From Clostridia bacterium (GTDB lineage: Bacteria > Bacillota > Clostridia > Christensenellales > CAG-138), in assembly GCA_016296415.1 (NCBI GenBank), contig JAEDJH010000023.1:1-21347 (forward strand): a stretch of DNA of 21,347 nucleotides. Direction: 5' to 3'. This document shows, piece after piece, positions 1 through 7,261 of this stretch (positions within the stretch are counted from its first letter, which is position 1; each line of letters opens with the position of its first letter). Made by a program: the position numbers and the translations under genes. The notes below the pieces were generated by a model that saw only the letters and a list, made by a program, of their open reading frames with translations, ran no database searches and had not been told where the DNA came from.

Positions 1-685
1 CCGCAGCATCGGCAAATTCCTCACTCGGAGCGATAAGCTCAAGCCCCATTACGGTTTCTTCGCCCCTGCGTGCGGCGAGCTTTACGAGAAAGCTTCCGTC
101 ATCCTGCGAAATTTTATCAAAGGTATATTCCATGTCGCTCTCGGAGGCTTCGCCGTATGGTTCGGGCATAAAAAACGCCATCGCCTCCATATAAATATTC
201 GTTGCGAGCATTTTCCAGTTTTTCTCGGCAGCCCGCACGCAGTGAATATTATCCAAAAGCAGCTCCAGCCTGATAAGCTGTATGCGATTTTCCGTTACGC
301 TCATCGTCATTATATAGCGGCCGTCATCGAGCTTCTCCCATTTGGCGACATAAGCGGCGTCCTTTTTAAGCTCGGAGCGGTTATCCTCTATATACTTTGT
401 AACGGCTTCACGAACGGAGTTTCGGATGCGCTCTTTGAACATCTCGTGCGCCTCCTCTCCCGCCGGCGTTATGCGGTAGGCAACGCCCGCAGGACACGGC
501 ACGGCGGCAACCATCTTTGCATACTCGAGCTCCCGAACGCAGATCTTTGTGTCCAGATACCGCACCCAGTCGTTCTCGTCCATGATGAGGCAAAGCGTTT
601 CAAGCGTTATCCCCTCATCGAACGCCCTCAAAAAGTGCAGTATAATCAGCTTATCCTTTGTATAGCCCTTTGAAAAGTATGCCAT
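1..685 (-). CDS. DUF4364 family protein (3' end cut by window edge)
   Basis: The reading frame is open from an ATG at 685 to the left edge, giving 228 codons with no stop, so the C-terminus lies outside the window. The product starts MAYFSKGYTKDKLIILHFLR and continues with a winged-helix-like region (residues about 10-75, including a VAYRITPAGEEAHEMF stretch typical of a wing and following helix), then an alpha/beta region. This matches my memory of the DUF4364 family, uncharacterised Firmicute proteins of roughly 170-230 residues with a PadR/MarR-like N-terminal helix-turn-helix. A GGAGGT ribosome site lies at 690-695 and a promoter at 702-730 reads into it. DNA binding is inferred from the fold only; no target is visible. 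Confidence 0.75.
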   Translation of the reverse strand, partial: MAYFSKGYTKDKLIILHFLRAFDEGITLETLCLIMDENDWVRYLDTKICVRELEYAKMVAAVPCPAGVAYRITPAGEEAHEMFKERIRNSVREAVTKYIEDNRSELKKDAAYVAKWEKLDDGRYIMTMSVTENRIQLIRLELLLDNIHCVRAAEKNWKMLATNIYMEAMAFFMPEPYGEASESDMEYTFDKISQDDGSFLVKLAARRGEETVMGLELIAPSEEFADAA

Positions 686-701
686 AAATACCTCCGCACC
701 G

Positions 702-730
702 ATTATACCACACAAGTTTTGTTTTTTGAA
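702..730 (-). promoter_or_regulatory. Promoter for the DUF4364 gene
   Basis: Read on the minus strand, a TTCAAA -35 box (725-730) and a perfect TATAAT -10 box (702-707), preceded by TG, are separated by 17 bases. The start codon at 685 follows closely, with a GGAGGT site between. Confidence 0.6.
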
Positions 731-807
731 TAGCCAAGCCCCCCTTACGCATTAAAATTCATAGCGGCAAATGTCCCAAGATGAAATTATATAAAATAAA
801 TTGGTAC

Positions 808-836
808 TGTACTAACGAGTGCTTTTTTGCTATACT
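808..836 (+). promoter_or_regulatory. Extended -10 promoter for the S11 carboxypeptidase
   Basis: TGC-TATACT at 828-836 is an extended -10 element. The -35 region 17 bases upstream (TGTACT, 808-813) is weak. This places transcription start near 843, which rules out any translation start upstream of that point. Confidence 0.45.
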
Positions 837-886
837 TTATATTGGTATTTATGTGCCGAAGTCAACGAAAGGAAACTGTAACAGGT

Positions 887-2284
887 TTGAGTAAAAGAGC
901 ATTACGAAGCATCGTATTGGCACTGCTTTTGGCAGTATTCGTGTCAGTTTTGCCCGTTCGGGTCGATGCAGAATACAATTTCGATGAGATAACCGGAGAA
1001 TACGTCATTTTGATCGAAGCCGAATCCGGCGCAGTCCTCTATGAGAAAAATGCGCGTGAGTCGTTTTATCCGGCAAGCACCACCAAAATACTCACCTGCA
1101 TAATCGCAATCGAACATTACAGCGCCCAGCCCGAGGGACTTGACACCAAGATCACCGTCGGCTCCGTTACGGACAGAGGCACGCTGATGGGGCTGCACAA
1201 CGGCGAGCATATCGCCATACGTGACGTCCTATACGGTCTGATGCTCAAGTCCGGAAACGATGCCGCAGAAGCCATTGCCGACGCCATTGCAGGCGGAAAG
1301 AGCGAATTTGCCGTGCTGATGAATGAAAAGGCGGCAGAGATAGGCATGACCGACTCCCACTTTGTCAACCCCAACGGTCTGCATAAAGAGGAGCACGTAA
1401 CCACCGCCTACGATATGGCACTGCTTGCTCGCTATGCGATGCAGAACGAAACGTTCCGCAAGATAGTCGGCACCCGTGAATACGAAGCCGATCCGACAAA
1501 CAAAAAAAGCGGCGGCTACGAAATGGTCAATACCAATCGGCTGCTCAACACGCCCGACGGAAGCCGTGACGTGAGATATGAATACGCAACCGGCATTAAG
1601 ACCGGCAACACCAAGCAGGCCGGCTACTGCCTCGTTGCTTCTGCCGAAAAGAACGGCGTTGAGCTCATTTCGGTCATTTTGGGCGACCCCGAAACCTCCG
1701 ACAAGTCGCTGACTTACAACCGCTTTATACATACAAAGTGGCTCTTTGAGTGGGGCTTTGAACAGTGTGTCACGGTAAACGCCGACTCCCTGCCGCTTAC
1801 CAAGAGTTTCTCCGTCACGGTCGGAAACGCCAGCTTTGACGATCCCGCCAACGGCGTTCTCGAGGTGGTCGCCGATCTTTCAAGCGCTTCTCTTACCACG
1901 AGCAGCGATATTATAAACAAAATCAAGGAAACGCCCTCTCTCGTAACATACGAAACCAATTATGAGGCGGCCTTGATAGCCCCCGTAGCTCAAGGGCAGA
2001 CGGTCGGAACGGTGACCTATTATTACGAAGGCGAAGCGCTCTTTACCTGCAATCTCACAGCCGCAAGGGCGGTCGATGAAATAAGGGTGGTGCCGACGGA
2101 AAGTCCGTCCATCGAAATCGAAAAACCCGAAAAGAACATAATGGAATATATTCTCGTGTGGATTTTGATCGCCGCAGGTATTTTGATTATCCTGCTGCTG
2201 ATTTATCTCCTGTTCTTCAGGAAAGCACACTCAAGACGCTCCGCAAAGCGTTCAAGCTACTATATCTACCAAAGGCGCAGATAA
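887..2284 (+). CDS. D-alanyl-D-alanine carboxypeptidase (peptidase S11, DacA/DacF type)
   Basis: A 465-residue low-molecular-weight penicillin-binding protein that removes the terminal D-Ala from peptidoglycan stem pentapeptides outside the membrane. A signal peptide ends near VDA at residues 26-28. The three serine-enzyme motifs are present: STTK (64-67, catalytic Ser64), SGN (122-124) and KTG (238-240). A beta-rich C-terminal domain follows, then a hydrophobic anchor near residues 420-445 and a basic tail. I chose the TTG at 887 because it follows an AAAGGA site (868-873) and gives a clean signal peptide. The open frame extends up to a TTG at 827, but that overlaps the promoter -10 box; an ATG at 851 lacks a ribosome site. 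It ends just before a strong terminator, so it is probably monocistronic. Confidence 0.9.
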   Translation: MSKRALRSIVLALLLAVFVSVLPVRVDAEYNFDEITGEYVILIEAESGAVLYEKNARESFYPASTTKILTCIIAIEHYSAQPEGLDTKITVGSVTDRGTLMGLHNGEHIAIRDVLYGLMLKSGNDAAEAIADAIAGGKSEFAVLMNEKAAEIGMTDSHFVNPNGLHKEEHVTTAYDMALLARYAMQNETFRKIVGTREYEADPTNKKSGGYEMVNTNRLLNTPDGSRDVRYEYATGIKTGNTKQAGYCLVASAEKNGVELISVILGDPETSDKSLTYNRFIHTKWLFEWGFEQCVTVNADSLPLTKSFSVTVGNASFDDPANGVLEVVADLSSASLTTSSDIINKIKETPSLVTYETNYEAALIAPVAQGQTVGTVTYYYEGEALFTCNLTAARAVDEIRVVPTESPSIEIEKPEKNIMEYILVWILIAAGILIILLLIYLLFFRKAHSRRSAKRSSYYIYQRRR

Positions 2285-2297
2285 GAAAGTAAAAAGC

Positions 2298-2330
2298 GCT
2301 CCCGATGCCGCTGCATCGGGAGCATTTTCG
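2298..2330 (+). terminator. Intrinsic terminator after the carboxypeptidase
   Basis: An 11-bp perfect stem (2298-2308 with 2313-2323, arm GCTCCCGATGC) with a CGCT loop is followed by ATTTTCG. A-rich sequence on the other side could let it also serve the convergent cyclophilin gene. Confidence 0.8.
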
Positions 2331-2364
2331 TTATAGCTATATCGACTTCCAAGCAAAGCTCCGT

Positions 2365-3057
2365 TTAATCTATCGGCACAGGTATCTCGGGACCCTCGAC
2401 GGTTATAGTCCTTATCACCACATCCGTCAAAGGCTTCGAGTATGCGTCGGTCGCAACGGAAGCAATATCGTTTACAACGTCCATTCCGCTTGTCACAAGA
2501 CCGAACGCCGCATAGTCCCCGTCAAGTCCCGGCTGATCGCCGAGAACGATAAAAAACTGACAGCCTGCGGAATCGTAAGGCTTGCTTCGCCTCGCCATGG
2601 ACAGTACGCCGTCGGTATGGAGCAGCTTGTTGTCAAAGCCGTTCGACTCAAACTCGCCCCGTATGAAGTACCCCGGACCTCCCGTGCCGTTGCCCAGCGG
2701 GTCTCCGCCCTGGATAACGAAGCCGGGGACGATCCTGTGAAACGTAAGACCGTCGTAAAAGCCCCGGCGTGCAAGATAAACAAAGTTACTGACGGTCTGC
2801 GGAGCGATTTCATAGTAAAGCTCAAGCTCGATGACCCGTCCGTCGGCAAGCTCTATCCTTGCCGTAAAATCGTCGTTGTCCGCATCTATAAGCGGGAACT
2901 CCACCACGCCGTCGCCCATCACGGTTTCAAAGTTGCCGCTGTTCGTGCCCTCATCTTCCTTGTCCATCGGCTTCACCGATAATTCGCAGCCGCTCATGCA
3001 AACAAGCATCACCGCCGTAAGCAATGCCGCAAGCATTATCATCACGAATCTTTTCAT
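2365..3057 (-). CDS. Cyclophilin-type peptidyl-prolyl isomerase, lipoprotein
   Basis: A 230-residue protein predicted to be an extracytoplasmic prolyl isomerase. The N-terminus is basic, then hydrophobic, and ends in a lipobox MSGC, so Cys24 should be lipid-modified. A linker rich in Asp and Glu (28-60) leads to the cyclophilin domain (about 62-228). The diagnostic segment FHRIVPGFVIQGGDP sits at 106-120, with R108 matching the catalytic arginine and Q116 the conserved glutamine; a later stretch, QFFIVLGDQPGLDGDYAAFG, is equally typical. The start has an AGAGGAAA site just upstream. It is convergent with the carboxypeptidase and divergent from a small basic protein gene. The family assists folding of exported proteins; the client is unknown. 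Confidence 0.9.
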   Translation of the reverse strand: MKRFVMIMLAALLTAVMLVCMSGCELSVKPMDKEDEGTNSGNFETVMGDGVVEFPLIDADNDDFTARIELADGRVIELELYYEIAPQTVSNFVYLARRGFYDGLTFHRIVPGFVIQGGDPLGNGTGGPGYFIRGEFESNGFDNKLLHTDGVLSMARRSKPYDSAGCQFFIVLGDQPGLDGDYAAFGLVTSGMDVVNDIASVATDAYSKPLTDVVIRTITVEGPEIPVPID

Positions 3058-3107
3058 AGCGTTTCCTCTTTCATGGTTCTTTGCCGCCCCGTCGGGACCG
3101 CAAGCTG

Positions 3108-3137
3108 ATTATAAACAATCCGCACGGGCGTTTGCAA
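3108..3137 (-). promoter_or_regulatory. Promoter for the cyclophilin gene
   Basis: On the minus strand, TTGCAA (3132-3137) and TATAAT (3108-3113) are separated by 18 bases. Confidence 0.5.
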
Positions 3138-3155
3138 TACGTGGGTGTAAATCCG

Positions 3156-3183
3156 TTGTAAAAGAATGAATTTAGGATATAAT
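3156..3183 (+). promoter_or_regulatory. Promoter for the 55-residue basic protein
   Basis: TTGTAA (3156-3161) and a perfect TATAAT (3178-3183) are separated by 16 bases. Predicted transcription starts near 3190, leaving a leader of only about 15 bases that is mostly the ribosome site. Confidence 0.6.
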
Positions 3184-3204
3184 AATACAATAAAGGAGGG
3201 GCGT

Positions 3205-3372
3205 ATGGAAAATTTTGTACCCTATGAAAAGATGTCAAAGAAAAGAAAAAAGGAGCTTAACGAACAAAAGCGCCTTGTTTGGAAGATCTCGCCCGTTTCA
3301 AGGGCGGTAGAAAGCAAGAAGGTCTATAATCGCAGAAAAGAGAAGTTTGCCGAAAGAGCCGATATTGATTAA
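3205..3372 (+). CDS. Small highly basic protein of unknown function (55 aa)
   Basis: The start ATG at 3205 is preceded by an ideal AAAGGAGG (3192-3199) five bases away. An in-frame upstream ATG at 3166 lies inside the promoter and is rejected. The product is about one third Lys and Arg and has no signal or membrane segment. It begins MENFVPYEKMSKKRKKEL and holds an ISPVSRAVESKKVYNRRK stretch. I recall similar short proteins with a SPV-ESKKVYNRK core in other Firmicutes but know no function for them. The charge and size would suit nucleic-acid or ribosome contact; that is inference only. The ideal ribosome site and promoter argue that it is a real and well expressed gene. Confidence 0.7.
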   Translation: MENFVPYEKMSKKRKKELNEQKRLVWKISPVSRAVESKKVYNRRKEKFAERADID

Positions 3373-3387
3373 GGCAGAGGCGTCCGG

Positions 3388-3921
3388 CTATTTCCCGACC
3401 AATGCGCTGCGTATCCTCGTTGCGTAAAACATCCGCACCGCCGACATAAGCAGATCGTTGCCGATAAACGCCGCCTCAAAAACACCTACCACCACCCAAA
3501 GCTTATAGCCCTGCAGATACTCCGCCACATCCGCCGAGAACACGAAAATCCCGAGCACGGCGGCAATCGCAAAAAACAGGTTGCAGTAGAGCATCCTGAC
3601 CACAAACGCCACGAATTTATCCTGTATCTTCTCGGAAATGAAATCCTTGAATATGCCGTAATGCCCTATCAGGGCGATATAAGGGACGAGCATCACCTTG
3701 TCCGCAATTATCAAAAAACCAATGCCGCAGGACGCAAGGAACGCCAAAATCGCCATCACATACGCCCTTTCGTAGGTAAGTGCGAATATGAACACGCCCG
3801 ACAAAAAGTACGACGCTATTTTCATCACCTTTATATTCGCCGCCGCAAACAGAGCGAGCATCGTAAGCGCAATGCACATCGCCCCCAAGGTCAGCTTTTT
3901 TGTCGGAGAAAGCTTATTCAT
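3388..3921 (-). CDS. Small polytopic membrane protein of unknown function
   Basis: A 177-residue, very hydrophobic protein with about five or six membrane segments (around 9-30, 32-50, 53-75, 77-95, 105-130 and 138-160). The N-terminus MNKLSPTKKLTLGAMCIALT resembles ECF-transporter S components and related Firmicute membrane proteins, which often open with a TKKL-ALLAALA pattern, but I see no substrate motif. It is the third gene of an operon behind the DUF5685 and J-domain genes, 14 bases after the latter's stop. Its ribosome site is weak (GGTGACGG), suggesting it depends on translational coupling. No terminator is evident after it. Confidence 0.75.
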   Translation of the reverse strand: MNKLSPTKKLTLGAMCIALTMLALFAAANIKVMKIASYFLSGVFIFALTYERAYVMAILAFLASCGIGFLIIADKVMLVPYIALIGHYGIFKDFISEKIQDKFVAFVVRMLYCNLFFAIAAVLGIFVFSADVAEYLQGYKLWVVVGVFEAAFIGNDLLMSAVRMFYATRIRSALVGK

Positions 3922-3935
3922 CCGTCACCGTCCCG

Positions 3936-4574
3936 TCAGCAGCATCTTATAATGTCGCCGCCGCACGCTTCGCAGCAGCAATCCGCACAAAGCAGTCCCG
4001 AGCATATATCGCAGGTGCTGCATCCGCCGGAAGCCGAGCCGTTTCGCACGTTGTAATAATCTCCGCCGCCTCCGTATCTGCTGCCGGAGTTTTTGATCGC
4101 ATTGTACGAGTCCCTGTACTCGGCGTTGTTCGGCTCCATATTGTATGCTCTTGTTATATACTCATTTGCCTTGTCGTACCAGCCCAGCCTAAGGTACACT
4201 ATACCGTATATGTAGTGCCATTCCGCATTATGCAGGGGTATCGAATCCAGAACGGCCCTTGCCGACTGAACGTTGTTCTGCGACAAAAACGCCCTTGCCC
4301 GTGCAAACTGCTGAGCATAGTCGCCGCTGTATGTGCCGTAATCGCCGCTGTAATAGCCTCCCTTTGAAGTGGAGGAATTATTGCTGCTCTGCCTTTTTTT
4401 GGTGAGCATATCATACGCCTCGTTGACCTGCTTGAGCTTGTCCGTGGCAAGCTCCTTCATGGCGCTGTCCGTAAATTTATCGGGATGATACTTTTTCACC
4501 AGCGCCAGATAGGCATTGCGTATCTCGTCCTGTGTCGCATTTTCGCTTACGCCGAGCACCTTATATGGATTCAT
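3936..4574 (-). CDS. J-domain protein with Cys-rich C-terminal tail
   Basis: A 212-residue co-chaperone-like protein. Residues 1-60 are a J domain (NPYKVLGVSENATQDEIRNA) with the HPD motif at 30-32, which stimulates the ATPase of Hsp70 (DnaK). A Ser/Gly/Tyr-rich linker (62-84) leads to a TPR-like helical region (about 85-160). The tail from 185 to 212 contains ten cysteines, including CSTC, CADCCC and a terminal CC, and looks able to bind metal or thiol groups. It lacks the canonical DnaJ zinc-finger repeats (CxxCxGxG) and substrate domains, so it is not DnaJ itself. Its start overlaps the end of the DUF5685 gene by 14 bases, and its GGAGGAG ribosome site lies inside that gene, so the two are translationally coupled. 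Confidence 0.88.
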   Translation of the reverse strand: MNPYKVLGVSENATQDEIRNAYLALVKKYHPDKFTDSAMKELATDKLKQVNEAYDMLTKKRQSSNNSSTSKGGYYSGDYGTYSGDYAQQFARARAFLSQNNVQSARAVLDSIPLHNAEWHYIYGIVYLRLGWYDKANEYITRAYNMEPNNAEYRDSYNAIKNSGSRYGGGGDYYNVRNGSASGGCSTCDICSGLLCADCCCEACGGDIIRCC

Positions 4575-5424
4575 TTACTCCTCCGTTTTTCACTCGCTTT
4601 TTTCCGCTTATCAAATCCTCCGTCACCTTATAGCAACCGAGCCTTATTATGTTTTCAAGCAGCTCCCTGTTTACGGTAATGTCAAGCAAATCGAGCGCCT
4701 GCGACGCTTCGTTCAGCGACATATACATCAAAAACTCTGCCCGTTCCACGGTCGCCCCGGAGCTTGCAAAGGGGTTGTACAGCCCTTTCTTTGCGTCATC
4801 CTCCCTGTCATCCCACGCATCGGCAAGATATACCCATCGTCCCATATTATACGCTATATGGCGCATTATTTTAAGCTCTTTTTCATCCGTTCCGGCAGCT
4901 TTTTCCCAATCCGCAAGACAGTTTTTCATAAGGTTTGCAAACGCATCGCACACCTTGTCAAGCTCTCCGCAGTTTTCCGCCTCTAACTTTGACAGCTCAT
5001 CCAAGCCGCACTTTATCGCCCCGGCAAGCCCCGGGTATTCCTTCTCGGCACGCTTTTTTGCGGCAATAAATGCAGCCGAAGCCGCCTTCGCCTTCACGGA
5101 GCGCTCGTCACGCCAATCGTCGTCGAGCTTGTACCACGCAAGAAGCACGTTCATTGCCGCCGCATATTCGAGCGCCTTGGTCGCAGGCATTATCATGCGG
5201 CGTCTTTGGGGCTTCAGCAGACACCGTCCTTCCTCAGCCCTAACAGGCGTGCCGCATGAGCCAAGCAGCAGTGCAATGAATGCGGAATCATAGTTGAGCG
5301 CAAGCCGTGCGGATTGACCGTATTTTTTGCCTATTGTTCGGCACAGTCCGCAGTAATTTGCATCAAAAAGCGCCTTCTCCCTAACCTTCAGCTCACACAC
5401 AAGAGGCTTGATATATCCGAACAC
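4561..5424 (-). CDS. DUF5685 family protein, mostly helical, with two Asp-rich motifs
   Basis: A 287-residue protein beginning MFGYIKPLVCELKVREKALF and then NYCGLCRTIGKKYG, with C25 and C28 as a CxxC pair, which matches my memory of the DUF5685 family. C57 and C68 may complete a metal site. The rest is predicted to be helical. Two acidic motifs stand out: KLDDDWRDE (99-107) and LADAWDDREDDAKKGLYNPF (200-219). The second resembles the second Asp-rich motif of squalene/phytoene synthases; this homology is inference and the family has no known function. The start is a GTG with a GGGAGGTG site seven bases upstream. It is the first gene of an operon with the J-domain and membrane proteins. Confidence 0.8.
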   Translation of the reverse strand: MFGYIKPLVCELKVREKALFDANYCGLCRTIGKKYGQSARLALNYDSAFIALLLGSCGTPVRAEEGRCLLKPQRRRMIMPATKALEYAAAMNVLLAWYKLDDDWRDERSVKAKAASAAFIAAKKRAEKEYPGLAGAIKCGLDELSKLEAENCGELDKVCDAFANLMKNCLADWEKAAGTDEKELKIMRHIAYNMGRWVYLADAWDDREDDAKKGLYNPFASSGATVERAEFLMYMSLNEASQALDLLDITVNRELLENIIRLGCYKVTEDLISGKKRVKNGGVNESI

Positions 5425-5456
5425 AGAAAAACACCTCCCGCACTTATTCAGTATGT

Positions 5457-5465
5457 ATTATAGCA
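5457..5465 (-). promoter_or_regulatory. Extended -10 promoter of the DUF5685 operon
   Basis: On the minus strand, TGC directly precedes a perfect TATAAT (5457-5462). No good -35 is present at normal spacing, as is usual for extended -10 promoters. The GTG start at 5424 follows. Confidence 0.5.
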
Positions 5466-5555
5466 TTTACCGCCCTTTCAATTATGTACTTATTTGAAAA
5501 TTTTAGCAATATTAAATTTAAAATCGCTTCCAGTCATAAAGTATCCGAAGGACAT

Positions 5556-5584
5556 TTGTCTTTTACGTTTGTTTGTGCTAAAAT
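5556..5584 (+). promoter_or_regulatory. Promoter for the LCP gene
   Basis: TTGTCT (5556-5561) and TAAAAT (5579-5584) are 17 bases apart, followed by an AGAAAGGG ribosome site and the GTG start at 5618. Confidence 0.6.
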
Positions 5585-5617
5585 AACGGGGATTATGATT
5601 GCAGAAAGGGTATCGCC

Positions 5618-7111
5618 GTGGAAGATACGCTTCAAAAAATAAACAACAGCAGGAAAAAGCGCAGGCGTCGCCGTCTGTTTACGGTGCTCGGGATAATTGC
5701 CGCAGTGCTGCTGATTTTGGTCGTTGTCGGCTTTTTCGTCGTAAATAATATTCTGAACAATCCCGAAAGATACTTTGACTCAAGCACCGTCAGTATCGCC
5801 ACGCCGAAGCCGTTTTTGACACCGGTCATCGACATTCAAAGGACGGAGCCGCCCATGGTTACGCCTTCTCCCATTCCCGAGGAGGAGCTTGCGCCCAACA
5901 TAGTCAATATAATGCTTTTCGGCATTGACGCCCACGAGGACGGCGGCTCTACCAGCGGCACCGTGCCGCATACCGACGTAAACATGGTAATTGCGGTGAA
6001 CTTTGACGAAAAACGTGTTGACCTCATTTCCCTGCCCCGTGATACCTTTACAACCGTCCCGGGCGTAAACGGTTTTTACAAGCTGAACGGCGTTTTTAAC
6101 GTGGGCGGCGGTCTTGAAAACACTGAGGGCGGCTTTGAGCTTGCCTGCCGTACGGCGGAAATGTGGCTCGGCGGCATCTCCATTCCCTATTATTATGCAC
6201 TGGACTTTGCTGCCGTTGTTGACATAGTGGATGCACTCGGCGGCATCGATTATGACGTGGATCAATCCTTTACGGATTTTGACGGCAACGTTTTTCACGA
6301 AGGATGGCAGCACCTCGACGGTAACGGTGTACTCGGCTATCTTCGCGTACGCAAGGAGGCGGACGGCACCGACAGGTCGAGAACCGCAAGACAGAGACGA
6401 ATGATGGTCGCCATCTTCAACAAGCTCAAAACCGAAGGCTCCCTGTCCACCGTGCCGAGCCTTATCAGTGCGGCAAACAGCGGAATATACACCAACACCA
6501 CTCTGTCGCAGACCGCAGCACTGGCAAATTATGCGACCGAGCTTGACCCCGAACGCATATTCACCCACGTAATGGACGGCAATATCAATATGTTTTACGA
6601 CTGGGCGTTCAGCTTTGTGCATCAAACCGAGCGCATAGAGCTGATAAAGGAGGTTTACGGCATAGACGTACAGCCGATGGGCTTTTGCTCTGCCCGATAC
6701 GAAAGATGGCTGCACGAAAGCGGCTTTTCCGCAATAAAGTACATACGCCAGGGTGAAAAGGTTCTCACGTTTGCAAACAAGTTCATCGCCGGGAACGAGC
6801 TTTCCGACGAGGACGAAGCGATATACGCCGACTGCTACTACGCATACGAAGCGCTGCTGGAGGCGTATAACGAAGCCTCGGATTGGCATTCTGCGCATTA
6901 CAACGGCAATCACGGCTCATATACCGCCGACGAAAAGGCAGAGCAATCAAATCTCGCCGATAATCTCAACGCTAAAAAGCAGGCGCTGAAGGAAGCGGCA
7001 AAGCTTCTTGCCTCGGTATGCGGCTATAACGGTGAGCCGCTTAGATGGACCATTCCCAAAGCATGGTACAATGACAGCGACATCAATGCCGTGTACGTTG
7101 ATTTCAGATAG
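5618..7111 (+). CDS. LytR-CpsA-Psr (LCP) family cell-wall polymer ligase
   Basis: A 497-residue protein. A very basic cytoplasmic start (residues 12-19) precedes one membrane helix (about 20-45), then a Pro/Thr-rich spacer (62-90), then the LCP domain (about 95-270) on the outer face. Typical LCP features are NIMLFGIDAHE (97-107), HTDVNMVIAV with D120, LISLPRDTF with R141 and D142, the ALGGID segment and the Arg-rich YLRVR plus DRSRTARQRR stretch (241-260). The family transfers glycopolymers such as teichoic acid or capsule from undecaprenyl pyrophosphate to peptidoglycan. Residues 271-497 form a long C-terminal extension, partly helical, that I cannot assign. The GTG start has AGAAAGGG seven bases upstream. 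A strong terminator follows. Confidence 0.92.
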   Translation: MEDTLQKINNSRKKRRRRRLFTVLGIIAAVLLILVVVGFFVVNNILNNPERYFDSSTVSIATPKPFLTPVIDIQRTEPPMVTPSPIPEEELAPNIVNIMLFGIDAHEDGGSTSGTVPHTDVNMVIAVNFDEKRVDLISLPRDTFTTVPGVNGFYKLNGVFNVGGGLENTEGGFELACRTAEMWLGGISIPYYYALDFAAVVDIVDALGGIDYDVDQSFTDFDGNVFHEGWQHLDGNGVLGYLRVRKEADGTDRSRTARQRRMMVAIFNKLKTEGSLSTVPSLISAANSGIYTNTTLSQTAALANYATELDPERIFTHVMDGNINMFYDWAFSFVHQTERIELIKEVYGIDVQPMGFCSARYERWLHESGFSAIKYIRQGEKVLTFANKFIAGNELSDEDEAIYADCYYAYEALLEAYNEASDWHSAHYNGNHGSYTADEKAEQSNLADNLNAKKQALKEAAKLLASVCGYNGEPLRWTIPKAWYNDSDINAVYVDFR

Positions 7112-7135
7112 CCTTTTATAAACCTGCGCGCTTTT

Positions 7136-7163
7136 TCGCTGTCCGTTGACAGCGACTTTTTTT
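7136..7163 (+). terminator. Intrinsic terminator after the LCP gene
   Basis: An 8-bp perfect stem, TCGCTGTC (7136-7143) with GACAGCGA (7148-7155), has a CGTT loop and is followed by C and seven T. Confidence 0.9.
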
Positions 7164-7172
7164 GTTCGCCTA

Positions 7173-7201
7173 TTGTCCGCACGCCTATATTTTGATATAA
7201 T
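7173..7201 (+). promoter_or_regulatory. Promoter of the barnase-barstar pair
   Basis: TTGTCC (7173-7178) and TATAAT (7196-7201) are separated by 17 bases. It lies between the LCP terminator and the RNase gene, so the pair is its own transcription unit. Confidence 0.65.
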
Positions 7202-7261
7202 TTACTAAATATTTCTCGGTAACGGTCCCTGTGCGCCTTGCCGTAAACGGAGTTGATTGTT

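Noticed and set aside
242..673. A 143-codon plus-strand frame near the left end
   Set aside because: The opposite strand carries the DUF4364 frame with promoter and ribosome site, open to the window edge.
827..886. Extended N-terminus for the carboxypeptidase
   Set aside because: The TTG at 827 overlaps the -10 box and lacks a ribosome site; the TTG at 887 gives a proper signal peptide.
5780..6913. A 377-codon minus-strand frame opposite the LCP gene
   Set aside because: It lies wholly within a confident LCP coding region and shows no known domain.
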